Positions 36,193 to 44,296 of a DNA stretch of 64,000 nucleotides are shown in pieces (the first letter of the stretch is position 1; each line of letters starts with the position of its first letter). The stretch covers positions 62,001-126,000 of the forward strand of contig JADJTH010000010.1 in the NCBI GenBank assembly GCA_016711325.1, in the 5' to 3' direction. The notes below the pieces were generated by a model. The model ran no database searches. It had not been told where the DNA came from and worked only from the letters and a program-made list of their open reading frames with translations. This stretch comes from Nigerium sp. Its GTDB lineage: Bacteria > Actinomycetota > Actinomycetes > Propionibacteriales > Propionibacteriaceae. Made by a program: the position numbers and the translations under genes.

Positions 36193-37434
36193 TCAGGCGC
36201 GCGCGGCGTCCGCTTGGCAGAAGGCGTCGAGCGTGTGCCCGACCACCTCGTCGATCTGGCCCGGGCTGATCACCAGCGGGGGAGCGAACCGGATCGTCTG
36301 ACCGTGGGTGTCCTTGGCGAGGACGCCGCGGGCCATCAACCCGTGGCACAGGTCGCTCGCGGCGCCGAGAGCGGGCGCCACGTCGACGCCCAGCCACAGA
36401 CCCGCCTGCCGGATGTCCGTCGCCAGACCCTGGTCGAGCAACGGCTGGAGCCCGGCGCGGAACCTGGCGCCGCCCGCGCGCGAGCGGGCCTGCACCTCGC
36501 CGTCGCTCAACAACGCCACCACCGCCGAGCCGATGGCGCAGGCGAGAGGGCTCCCGCCGAAGGTCGATCCGTGCTGGCCCGGACGGAAAACGCCGAGCAC
36601 GTCGGCGTCCGCCACCACCGCCGACACCGGCACGATGCCGCCGCCCAGCGCCTTGCCCACGACGTAGATGTCGGGCACCACGCCCTCGCGGTCACAGGCG
36701 AACGTCTCGCCCGCCCGGCCCAGACCCGACTGGATCTCGTCGGCGATCATCAGGACGCCGCGACCGCGCGTGATCTCGCGCACGCGACGCAGGTAGCCGG
36801 CAGGAGGGATGATGACGCCGGCCTCGCCCTGGATGGGCTCCAGCAGGACGGCCACGACGTCGTCGGTGATCGCGGCGTCGAGGGCGTCCGCGTCGCCGTA
36901 GGGCACACTCACGAAGCCCGGCGCGAAGGGGCCGAAACCGGCGCGAGCGTCCGGGTCGTCGCTGAACGAGACGATCGTGGTCGTCCGGCCGTGGAAGTTG
37001 CCGCGCATCACGACGATCGTCGCGCGGTCCGGCGCGACTCCCTTCACCTCGTAGCCCCACTTGCGCGCTGTCTTGATCGCCGTCTCGACGGCCTCGGCAC
37101 CGGTGTTCATCGGCAGCACCATCGACTTCCCGCACAGCGCGGCGAGCGACTCGACGAACGGCCCGAACGGTGCGGAGTAGAGGGCGCGCGACGTCAGCGT
37201 GACCCTGCCGAGCTGATCCATGGCCGCGGCGACGAGCGCCGGATGACGGTGGCCGAAGTTCATCGCCGAGTAGGCGGACACGCAGTCGAGGTAGCGGCGC
37301 CCGTCCGTGTCGGTGAGATGGACGCCCTCGGCCGAGTCGATCACCACCGGCAGCGGCGCGTAGTTGTGCGCGCCGAAGGTCTCGATCACATCGATGGCCG
37401 CCTGCTGAGGTGCGGAGAGAGCGTCGGTACCCAT
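36193..37434 (-). CDS. rocD: Ornithine aminotransferase
   Basis: A 413-aa class III aminotransferase. It starts MGTDALSAPQQ at 37434. ETFGAHNYAPLPVVI, SAYSAMNFGHRHPALV, MNTGAEAVETAIKTARKWGY and the PLP lysine region VVGKALGGGIVPVSAV match ornithine-oxo-acid aminotransferases, which convert ornithine to glutamate semialdehyde. No arginine-catabolism genes are adjacent. Divergent from the cupin gene. Confidence 0.92.
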   Translation of the reverse strand: MGTDALSAPQQAAIDVIETFGAHNYAPLPVVIDSAEGVHLTDTDGRRYLDCVSAYSAMNFGHRHPALVAAAMDQLGRVTLTSRALYSAPFGPFVESLAALCGKSMVLPMNTGAEAVETAIKTARKWGYEVKGVAPDRATIVVMRGNFHGRTTTIVSFSDDPDARAGFGPFAPGFVSVPYGDADALDAAITDDVVAVLLEPIQGEAGVIIPPAGYLRRVREITRGRGVLMIADEIQSGLGRAGETFACDREGVVPDIYVVGKALGGGIVPVSAVVADADVLGVFRPGQHGSTFGGSPLACAIGSAVVALLSDGEVQARSRAGGARFRAGLQPLLDQGLATDIRQAGLWLGVDVAPALGAASDLCHGLMARGVLAKDTHGQTIRFAPPLVISPGQIDEVVGHTLDAFCQADAARA

Positions 37435-37530
37435 GAGGGTGAAGCATAGGCCGCAACGGTGAGGCGCTTCGCCAGGCTGCGGGTGCGACCCCGGCGCGTT
37501 AACGTGGGAACCACCCACGAGAGGACGACC

Positions 37531-37980
37531 ATGCAGATCATCGACAACGGTCCCCAGCCGAATTCGTTCGACATCGAGACCGCCACGTGCGAGAACACCA
37601 CCTACCGGACCGTGGCCTGGACGGGCAAGTACCTGCAGGTCACCCTGATGTCGATCCCGGTGGGCTCTTCGATCGGGCTCGAGGTGCACGAGGAGACCGA
37701 CCAGTTCCTGCGCGTCGACGCGGGCCGAGGCCGATGCGTGATGGGTGCGGCCGAAGACGACCTGACCTACTCCCAGGATGTCGAGGACGGCTGGTCGATC
37801 CAGGTGCCCGCCGGCACCTGGCACGACGTCGTCAACACCGGCGACGAGCCGCTGCGGTTGTACGCGATCTACGCGCCGACGCACCACGCGCAGGGCAAGG
37901 TTCACCTGACCTTCGCCGAGGCCGAGGCCGACGAAGAAGCGGGCGGCGACGAGCCTCCGGCCTGGACCGTTCAGCCCTGA
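37531..37980 (+). CDS. Cupin-domain protein
   Basis: A 149-aa small beta-barrel protein. The conserved cupin elements are VGSSIGLEVHEETDQFLRV and VPAGTWHDVVNTGDEPLRLY, with metal-type His/Glu positions, ending in an acidic tail. Similar proteins of this size are common in actinobacteria and firmicutes and are uncharacterised. Single gene in the divergent region with rocD. Confidence 0.85.
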   Translation: MQIIDNGPQPNSFDIETATCENTTYRTVAWTGKYLQVTLMSIPVGSSIGLEVHEETDQFLRVDAGRGRCVMGAAEDDLTYSQDVEDGWSIQVPAGTWHDVVNTGDEPLRLYAIYAPTHHAQGKVHLTFAEAEADEEAGGDEPPAWTVQP

Positions 37981-38028
37981 ACAGGTGCTGACACTAGGCT
38001 TGACGGCGTCGACGAAAGGCGGTCTTTG

Positions 38029-39231
38029 ATGTCCCTGTTCTCCCGCGTCCAGCAGGCCCCGCCGGACGCCATCCTCGGCCTGACAGAGCAGTTCAAGGCG
38101 GACGCGAACCCGCGCAAGGTGAACCTCGGCGTGGGCGTCTACCAGGACTCCTCGGGCAAGCTCCCGTTGCTGCGCTGCGTCGAGGCGGCCGAGCATGCGC
38201 TGGCCGAGAAGCCGTCACCGAAGGGCTATCAGGCCATCGACGGCATGCCGGCCTACAACGACGACGTCAAGGAACTCGTCTTCGGGGCGGGGTCGCCGGT
38301 GCTGGCGTCCGGCCGCGTGGTGACGATCCAGGCGCTGGGCGGCACCGGCGCGCTCAAGGTCGGCGCCGACTTCCTGCGGCCGGTGAACCCCGACGCGAAG
38401 GTCCTCATCTCGAACCCGAGCTGGGAGAACCACCAGGCGCTGTTCACCCGCGCCGGCTTCACCGTCGAGAAGTACCGCTACTACGACGCCGAAGCCAAGG
38501 GTGTCGACGTCGACGGCATGGTCGCCGACCTCGAGGCGGCGCCTGCGGGCACGATCGTCGTCCTGCACGCGTGCTGTCACAATCCGACCGGCTACGACCT
38601 GTCGGCGTCCGACTGGCAGCGGGTGATCGACGCCGTGAAGGCGGGCGGTCTGACGGCGTTCCTCGACATGGCCTACCAGGGCTTCGCCGACGGCATCGAC
38701 GAGGACGGCCGGGTCGTGCGCACGTTCGCCGACCAGGTCGAGAGCTTCCTGGTGTCGACGTCGTTCTCGAAGTCGTTCTCGCTGTACGGCGAGCGCGTGG
38801 GCGCGTTGTCGCTGGTGTGCGCGGACGCCGACGAGGCCACGCGGGTGCTGTCGCAGGTGAAGATCGCGATCCGCACCAACTACTCCAACCCGCCGACGCA
38901 CGGCGCCGCGCTGGTCGAGACGGTGCTCGGCGATGCCGAGCTGCGGGCGCAGTGGGTGGCCGAGCTGGGCGAGATGCGCGATCGGATCAAGGCGATGCGC
39001 ACGGCGCTCGTCGAAGGCCTCGCGGCCGCCGGCGTCGAGGCCGACATGAGCTACATCACCGACCAGGTCGGCATGTTCTCGTTCTCCGGCCTGAACAAGG
39101 CTCAGATGGTCCGCCTGCGCAACGAGTTCGGCGTCTACGGCACCGACACCGGACGCATCTGCGTCGCGGCGCTCAACGACGGCAACGTCGGCTACGTGAG
39201 CGAGTCGATCGCGGCGGTCCTGAAGGGTTGA
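38029..39231 (+). CDS. Aspartate/aromatic amino acid aminotransferase (TyrB/AspC type)
   Basis: A 400-aa class I aminotransferase (MSLFSRVQQAPPDAILGL). It has the Ia-subgroup pattern KVNLGVGVYQDSSGKLPLL, LHACCHNPTGYDLS, LDMAYQGFADGIDEDG and the PLP lysine in STSFSKSFSLYGERVG. The enzyme interconverts aspartate or aromatic amino acids with 2-oxoglutarate. Substrate range cannot be decided. RBS AAAGGCGG upstream. Confidence 0.92.
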   Translation: MSLFSRVQQAPPDAILGLTEQFKADANPRKVNLGVGVYQDSSGKLPLLRCVEAAEHALAEKPSPKGYQAIDGMPAYNDDVKELVFGAGSPVLASGRVVTIQALGGTGALKVGADFLRPVNPDAKVLISNPSWENHQALFTRAGFTVEKYRYYDAEAKGVDVDGMVADLEAAPAGTIVVLHACCHNPTGYDLSASDWQRVIDAVKAGGLTAFLDMAYQGFADGIDEDGRVVRTFADQVESFLVSTSFSKSFSLYGERVGALSLVCADADEATRVLSQVKIAIRTNYSNPPTHGAALVETVLGDAELRAQWVAELGEMRDRIKAMRTALVEGLAAAGVEADMSYITDQVGMFSFSGLNKAQMVRLRNEFGVYGTDTGRICVAALNDGNVGYVSESIAAVLKG

Positions 39232-39251
39232 GCACCCCGCAGGGTGATGCC

Positions 39252-40304
39252 GTGAGCGGTGACCCGTCCGGCCTGGGCCGGCCGGGCTTCCTGCCACCCG
39301 GCGCTGCGCCGGCCCCGGGTCCGGGTTCGGGTTCGCCCCCGGGGGCCGGCGGGCCGGGTGCTGTCCCGGCGTCCGGATCACCGGCCGGGGCTGCGTATCG
39401 TCCGCCGGCCGAGCCGGTGGCGGGTGCGCCGTCCGGGGTGCCGCACTACCCGACGCAGCAGTATCCGCCGTACCCGCAGCAGACGCCGGCGTCCGCGCCC
39501 GGCCGGCGTCCGTTGCCCACGAAGGTGACGTTCGGACTGGTGGCGCTCGCGGCGATCGTCGTGCTGTCGGTGGTGTTCAGGATCGCGGCGGCGGTCGTCG
39601 GCGAGCCCGAGCCGCCTCGTCCGGTGCCGGTGCCGGTGGCGACCGCGCCGAGAACGCTGCAACCCGTTCGGGGCCCGAGCCTGGCGCCCGTCCCGAGTCC
39701 GGCCCCGTCCACCGCGTGGCCCACGCCGAACCCGCGCCAGCCGCGGGCGGACTGGCGAGTGGTCAGCTCGACCCGCGAACAGGTCAGCTACGAGGTGCCG
39801 GACACGCCCGATTGGGATCCGCGTCCGGGCCTGCTCGTCGGCTACGAGGCGAACAAGTCGGTGCTGGTGATCGCCAACACGGTGTCGCGCTACCGCTACG
39901 GCGCCTGCGAGGCGGCGGCCGACGACCGCGGCTACGTGGGGTTGCAGCGTTCGGTGGAGGCGCTCGGTACATCCGAGGCGGCGGCGGTCGTGCTCGCGAC
40001 CCGCTGGGCGCAAGCGCGCGACACCGAAGACGACGGCACCGTGCACGACGTGGCGCCGCCGACCCCGCGGACGATCCGGAGTGCCGGCGGCACCGACATC
40101 GCGGTGGCGTCCGTCACGTTCACGCCGCTGGTGGCGCCGAGCACGCGCGAGTGCAAGGCCCCGGCCATGCGGTTCACCGCGGCGGTACTGAGCCAGAACG
40201 GACGCCACTACCCGATGGTGATCGTCAGCGACCAGGGCGTCCCCGACGCGCTGCCGATCGAGGTCGAGGACGCGATCATCGCGACCCTGCTGCCCGCGGA
40301 GTAA
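39252..40304 (+). CDS. Proline-rich single-pass membrane protein with extracytoplasmic domain
   Basis: A 350-aa protein from GTG 39252, 20 bases after the aminotransferase stop. The first ~90 residues are Pro/Gly/Ala-rich (GPGSGSPPGAGGPGAVPAS). A membrane helix (FGLVALAAIVVLSVVFRIAA) and another proline-rich linker follow. The ~190-residue outer domain begins DWRVVSSTREQVSYEVPD and has two cysteines (YGACEAAADD and STRECKAPA) that could pair. The outer domain resembles the DUF8017-type domains of actinobacterial surface proteins. Function unknown. Confidence 0.75.
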   Translation: MSGDPSGLGRPGFLPPGAAPAPGPGSGSPPGAGGPGAVPASGSPAGAAYRPPAEPVAGAPSGVPHYPTQQYPPYPQQTPASAPGRRPLPTKVTFGLVALAAIVVLSVVFRIAAAVVGEPEPPRPVPVPVATAPRTLQPVRGPSLAPVPSPAPSTAWPTPNPRQPRADWRVVSSTREQVSYEVPDTPDWDPRPGLLVGYEANKSVLVIANTVSRYRYGACEAAADDRGYVGLQRSVEALGTSEAAAVVLATRWAQARDTEDDGTVHDVAPPTPRTIRSAGGTDIAVASVTFTPLVAPSTRECKAPAMRFTAAVLSQNGRHYPMVIVSDQGVPDALPIEVEDAIIATLLPAE

Positions 40305-40722
40305 CCCCGGCGCGCGCGCTCGGACGGCGCCGATGCGACGGTCGCCGGTGAGGCTGTTCCCGCCCGCGCACGAAGCGCGCCCGCCGGGCGCCACGCCCGC
40401 CGACCACCGGCGAGGCTCGGGCTCGCAGATTGTCTTTTGCAGCCGCGTCTCCGGACGACATCCGCGATCGGGCTCAGAGATGGTCGTTTTGGAGCCCGTT
40501 TGGGCCGCCCAATACGACCATCTCTGAGCCCGATCGCGGATCGGGGTCGGTCACCCCTGCTATTTCCGACAATCTTCGAGCCCGAGACTCGCCGGTGGTC
40601 GCCGCCCGCCCGGTACGCCACTGAAGATCCATTGCCCGGTCGCGCTCGTTCTGAACGTCCGCGCACGCACGGCGGTGCGCCCGGCGTCGCCCGGCGCGGC
40701 CGGGGAGTGCCAGTCTTGATCC
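40305..40722. other. Gap filled by a nested palindrome
   Basis: A 418-bp gap between two plus-strand genes. Almost half is a double inverted repeat (40404-40598). The rest is GC-rich and holds the rhodanese promoter region. No gene seen. Confidence 0.6.
40404..40598. repeat. Nested double palindrome, second copy of the oriC-side family
   Basis: Inner arms of 27 bp (40461-40487 and 40514-40540) are perfectly complementary. Outer arms of 31 bp (40404-40434 and 40568-40598) pair with two mismatches. The inner arm CGGGCTCAGAGATGGTCGTT resembles CGGGCTCCGAAAGTGTCGTT at 21974-21993 beside oriC, and the loop again carries GGAGCCC. Likely a BIME-like dispersed element able to form a branched hairpin. 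Confidence 0.85.
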
Positions 40723-41142
40723 ATGACGCGCACACCCGGTTCCCCGCTTGCCCGCAATGCCGCGACCCTGGTCGCCGAGGCGAAGGCGTCCATCGTCGAA
40801 CTCACCGTGGCGGACGCCGCGGCCCTGCTGGACGACCCGCGCTACCAGTTCGTGGACATCCGCGATCCTCGCGAGCTCACCCGCGAGGGCACGATCCCGG
40901 GCGCGGCGAAGGCGCCGCGCGGCATGCTGGAGTTCTGGGTCGACCCCGAGAGCCCCTACTACCGCGCCGCGCTCGACGACGGCCGGACACTGCTGCTGTT
41001 CTGCGGGTCGGGCTGGCGCTCGGCGCTGACCGCGAAGGCGCTGCAGGACATGGGCTTCGACACGGTCGCGCACCTCGACGGCGGATTCTCGGCGTGGAAA
41101 GCGGCGGGCCGGCCGATCGAGCAGGTCGCGCCGAAGGCCTGA
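40723..41142 (+). CDS. Rhodanese-like domain protein
   Basis: A 139-aa single-domain rhodanese. It has VDIRDPRELTREGTIPGA near the middle and the active-site loop LLFCGSGWRSALTAK with the catalytic cysteine, then HLDGGFSAWKAAGRP. It may transfer sulfane sulfur or act as a redox or signalling domain. Substrate unknown. Confidence 0.9.
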   Translation: MTRTPGSPLARNAATLVAEAKASIVELTVADAAALLDDPRYQFVDIRDPRELTREGTIPGAAKAPRGMLEFWVDPESPYYRAALDDGRTLLLFCGSGWRSALTAKALQDMGFDTVAHLDGGFSAWKAAGRPIEQVAPKA

Positions 41143-41165
41143 CGCTCCGGCGATGGGTCGGACCG

Positions 41166-41945
41166 TCAGGCGAGGCCCAGGTATTCCTCGAGCGTGAGCG
41201 AGGAGTTCGGGCCGAACTCGGCTGCGATCTCGGTGCCGACCCAGCGCAGGTGCCATGATTCCCAGGCGTAGCCCGTGATGTCGGTCTTGCCCTGCGGGTA
41301 GCGGACGATGAAGCCGTACTCGTGCGCGTGCGCGGCCAGCCAGGACGCCTGCTCCGTGCGCGCGAACGCGGTGCCGCGGTTGCGGCCGTCCCACGCGTCC
41401 AGCGCCAGGCCCGTCTGGTGTTCGGATGCCCCCGCCTCGGCGAAGTAGAGCCGCGCGGTCTTGTCGTCGTACTGCTTCTTCGCCTTGGCGAAGCTCGCCT
41501 GCTGGGCGGCGTACGAGCGGTAGCCGCTGCGGATCATCACCGGAGCGCCGTCCGCCTTCGCCGCGGCGGCCAGTTCCTGGAAGGCGGAGTGGACGTCCGG
41601 GTGCAGGCCGTGCGGCTTCGCCGCCCACGCGGGCACGTAGGACGACGACAGGCGGTGGACCTTGCTGACGACGACGATCCCGTCGACGGTGAACGGCTCG
41701 TTCAAAGCCTTGCCGCTACGGGTGTCGGGAGGGGGCGCGGGCTTCGAGACCGGCGTGGGGGTGACTGGAGTCGGTTCGGCCGCGGGTTCGGCGGTGGCCT
41801 GCGCGGTGGGTTCGGCGGAGGCCGCGGACGCCGACGGTACAAACGCCGTGGGCGACGGTGTGCCCGCTACCGCCATGGTCGAGCACGCGCTCAGCGCCAG
41901 CGCGCCGGCCAGCGGCAGGACGAGGGCGAGGAAGCGGGGGTTCAC
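41166..41945 (-). CDS. VanY-type D-Ala-D-Ala carboxypeptidase lipoprotein
   Basis: A 259-aa secreted lipoprotein. The signal peptide ends in a lipobox (ALALSAC, about residue 21), followed by a Ser/Thr/Pro/Ala-rich linker. The peptidase domain has the zinc motif SEHQTGLALDAWD (His and Asp) and the second His in ESWHLRWVG, plus MIRSGYRSYAAQQ. It trims D-alanine from peptidoglycan stem peptides on the outer face. No other van genes are near, so it is likely a housekeeping wall enzyme. Confidence 0.92.
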   Translation of the reverse strand: MNPRFLALVLPLAGALALSACSTMAVAGTPSPTAFVPSASAASAEPTAQATAEPAAEPTPVTPTPVSKPAPPPDTRSGKALNEPFTVDGIVVVSKVHRLSSSYVPAWAAKPHGLHPDVHSAFQELAAAAKADGAPVMIRSGYRSYAAQQASFAKAKKQYDDKTARLYFAEAGASEHQTGLALDAWDGRNRGTAFARTEQASWLAAHAHEYGFIVRYPQGKTDITGYAWESWHLRWVGTEIAAEFGPNSSLTLEEYLGLA

Positions 41946-42011
41946 GGCGTCCAGCTTAGGTGTCGTGCCGGGACGCGATCACCGAGTCGCCGGCGGCACT
42001 ACGGTGGCGGG

Positions 42012-42878
42012 GTGAGGATCGCCACCTGGAACGTGAACTCCGTGAAGCAACGCATGCCGCGGCTGCTGCCGTGGCTGGAGCAGCGGCGTCCGGACGTGGT
42101 GTGCCTGCAGGAGACCAAACTGACCGACGAGGCCTTCACCAGCCTGCTCGCCGCGCCGCTGGCCGAACTGGGCTACGAGGTCGCGAGCCACGGCCAGGGC
42201 CAGTGGAACGGGGTGGCGCTGCTGTCCCGGGTAGGCCTCGCCGACGTCGAACGCGGCTTCGCCGGCCAGCCCGACTACGACGGACGCGCCGAGGCCCGCG
42301 CCATCAGCGCGACGTGCGGCGGCGTCCGGGTGCACAGCCTCTACGTGCCCAACGGTCGCACGCCAGACAGTGACCACTACGTCTACAAGCTCGCGTGGCT
42401 CGCCGCGCTCGGCGACATCGTCGCGGCCGGGCCCGCCGACGCGGTGGTGTGCGGCGACGTCAACATCGCCCCCACGGACGCCGACGTGTTCGATCCGGCG
42501 GCTTACGCGGGGCACACCCACGTGACCGCGCCCGAGCGCGCCGCGCTCGCCGCGCTGATGGACGCCGGCCTGCGCGACGTCGTGCGCGACCGGTGGCCCG
42601 GCGAGCGGGTGTTCTCCTACTGGGACTATCGCGCCGGCATGTTCCACCAGGATCTCGGCATGCGCATCGACCTCGTGCTGGCGTCCGGGCCGGTCGCCGG
42701 ACGCGTCCGCGCGGCCTGGATCGACCGCGAGGCCCGCAAGGGCAAGCTGCCGTCCGACCACGCCCCGGTGATCGTCGACCTCGACGTCGCACCCGACGGA
42801 GACATCGGTCCGATGGTGCCGCCGCCGTCGGCACCCCGGCGCGGCGCCCGCGGCGTCCGGCTGCCGCAGGCGCGCTGA
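42012..42878 (+). CDS. xthA: Exodeoxyribonuclease III
   Basis: A 288-aa AP endonuclease/3' exonuclease of the EEP family. The GTG at 42012 gives RIATWNVNSVKQRMPRLLPW. The catalytic Glu is in VVCLQETKL, the Asp/Asn pair in VVCGDVNIAPTDADVF, and the final Asp-His in LPSDHAPVIVDLDV. It repairs abasic sites. A short Pro/Arg tail ends the protein. RBS is weak (GGCGGG). Confidence 0.93.
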   Translation: MRIATWNVNSVKQRMPRLLPWLEQRRPDVVCLQETKLTDEAFTSLLAAPLAELGYEVASHGQGQWNGVALLSRVGLADVERGFAGQPDYDGRAEARAISATCGGVRVHSLYVPNGRTPDSDHYVYKLAWLAALGDIVAAGPADAVVCGDVNIAPTDADVFDPAAYAGHTHVTAPERAALAALMDAGLRDVVRDRWPGERVFSYWDYRAGMFHQDLGMRIDLVLASGPVAGRVRAAWIDREARKGKLPSDHAPVIVDLDVAPDGDIGPMVPPPSAPRRGARGVRLPQAR

Positions 42879-42925
42879 GCCGGCCCACCGGTTGGGGACG
42901 GGCGGGAACGGGCCGACCGCCGTCC

Positions 42926-42945
42926 TACTACTGAATGTCGTAGTA
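42926..42945 (+). promoter_or_regulatory. TACTAC/GTAGTA dyad upstream of the radical SAM gene
   Basis: TACTAC (42926-42931) and GTAGTA (42940-42945) form a perfect inverted repeat with an 8-base spacer, ending 11 bases before the ATG. The sequence resembles operators of BlaI/MecI/CopY-type repressors, and its placement over the translation start region suggests repression. No such regulator gene is next to it. Confidence 0.5.
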
Positions 42946-42956
42946 AGGTGGACGGC

Positions 42957-44219
42957 ATGACTTCGCCCGTCAACGGTCACCCCGCGCACCCCGCCGGCCA
43001 CCCTGGTCAGTCGACCGGGCACCCGGGCCATCCCGGACGCGGGGGGCACCCCGGCGGACATCCGGGGGGCCACCCGGACGGGCATCCCGGCGGGCATCCC
43101 GGCGGGCACGGGGCGTCCCGGCGCAACCTCGACTTCGACTCGGCGCCGTTCATCGCGATCTGGGAGACCACCCAGGCCTGCGACCTCGCCTGCAAGCACT
43201 GCCGGGCGATGGCGCAGCCGCTGCGCGACTCGGGCGAGCTGAGCACCGCCGAGGCCAAGGCGATGATGAAGCGCTTCCGCGAGTTCGGTCCGATCGTGTT
43301 CGTGTTCTCGGGCGGCGACTGCTTCAAGCGTCCCGACATCATCGAGCTCGTCGAGTACGGCGCCCAGCTCGGCCTGCGCATGGGCATCACGCCCGCCACC
43401 ACCTCGCTGGCCACCAAGGAGTTGCTGCAGCAGCTCAAGGATGTCGGTCTCACCCGGCTCGCGATCTCGCTGGACGGCTCGAACGCGCAGATCCACGACG
43501 AGTTCCGGCGCGTCGACGGCAGCTTCGACCACGGGCTGCGGATCCTGCGCGAGGCGCAGGAGGTCGGGCTGTCGACCCAGGTCAACACGGTGATCCGCAA
43601 GGCGAACATCGACGACATGGACGCCATGACCGAGCTGATGACCACCCTCGGTGTCGTGTTCTGGGAGGTCTTCTTCCTGGTGCCGATGGGCCGAGCGAAG
43701 GCCGACGACGTGGCGTCCGCCGACGAGTTCGAGCAGGTCTTCCATCAGCTCTACGACCTGTCGAAGACCGCCCCGTTCGACATCAAGGCGACCGCCGCCC
43801 CGCAGTACTCGCGCGTGGTGATGCAGCGCAAGCGCGCCGAGGTGCGCGCGGGCGCCGACGAGGACGTCCGCGACGTGATGACCCGCGGCATGCACTACTC
43901 GCAGTCCGACGGCATCGGACGCGCCCGCAACGTCAACGACGGCGACGGCTTCGTGTTCATCTCGCACGTCGGCGACGTCTACCCGTCGGGCTTCCTGCCG
44001 GTGAAGGCGGGCAACATTCGCGACGACGACATCATCGAGATCTACCGGAACTCGCCGGTGTTCCAGCAGTTGCGCGACCGCACGCTGCTCAAGGGCAAGT
44101 GCGGGGTGTGCGGCTACCGGGACGCCTGCGGCGGCAGTCGCGCCCGGGCGTACGCGATGACGGGCGACTACCTCGCCGAAGAGCCGTTCTGCGCCCACGA
44201 GCCGGCGCGCGCCCACTGA
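42957..44219 (+). CDS. Radical SAM/SPASM-like protein with His-Pro-Gly repeat leader
   Basis: A 420-aa protein. Residues 1-52 are a low-complexity leader of HPG/HPGG units with 11 histidines, which could bind metal ions. The radical SAM core follows, with CxxxCxxC in TTQACDLACKHCRAM (Cys75, Cys79, Cys82). The C-terminus has a cysteine-rich second cluster region (CGVCGYRDACGG and a last Cys near the end). Similarity is to the haem-maturation-like AhbD/NirJ group and the TIGR04053-type proteins. Substrate unknown. A TACTAC/GTAGTA dyad precedes the start; a GTG at 42948 would add three residues. Confidence 0.85.
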   Translation: MTSPVNGHPAHPAGHPGQSTGHPGHPGRGGHPGGHPGGHPDGHPGGHPGGHGASRRNLDFDSAPFIAIWETTQACDLACKHCRAMAQPLRDSGELSTAEAKAMMKRFREFGPIVFVFSGGDCFKRPDIIELVEYGAQLGLRMGITPATTSLATKELLQQLKDVGLTRLAISLDGSNAQIHDEFRRVDGSFDHGLRILREAQEVGLSTQVNTVIRKANIDDMDAMTELMTTLGVVFWEVFFLVPMGRAKADDVASADEFEQVFHQLYDLSKTAPFDIKATAAPQYSRVVMQRKRAEVRAGADEDVRDVMTRGMHYSQSDGIGRARNVNDGDGFVFISHVGDVYPSGFLPVKAGNIRDDDIIEIYRNSPVFQQLRDRTLLKGKCGVCGYRDACGGSRARAYAMTGDYLAEEPFCAHEPARAH

Positions 44220-44296
44220 CGCGAACAGGCCATCCCGCGCGGCGGTGTTTCGGGGCTAGATTGTCCCGACGGGAGTTCCCGACGGAAGGGTCGCGC

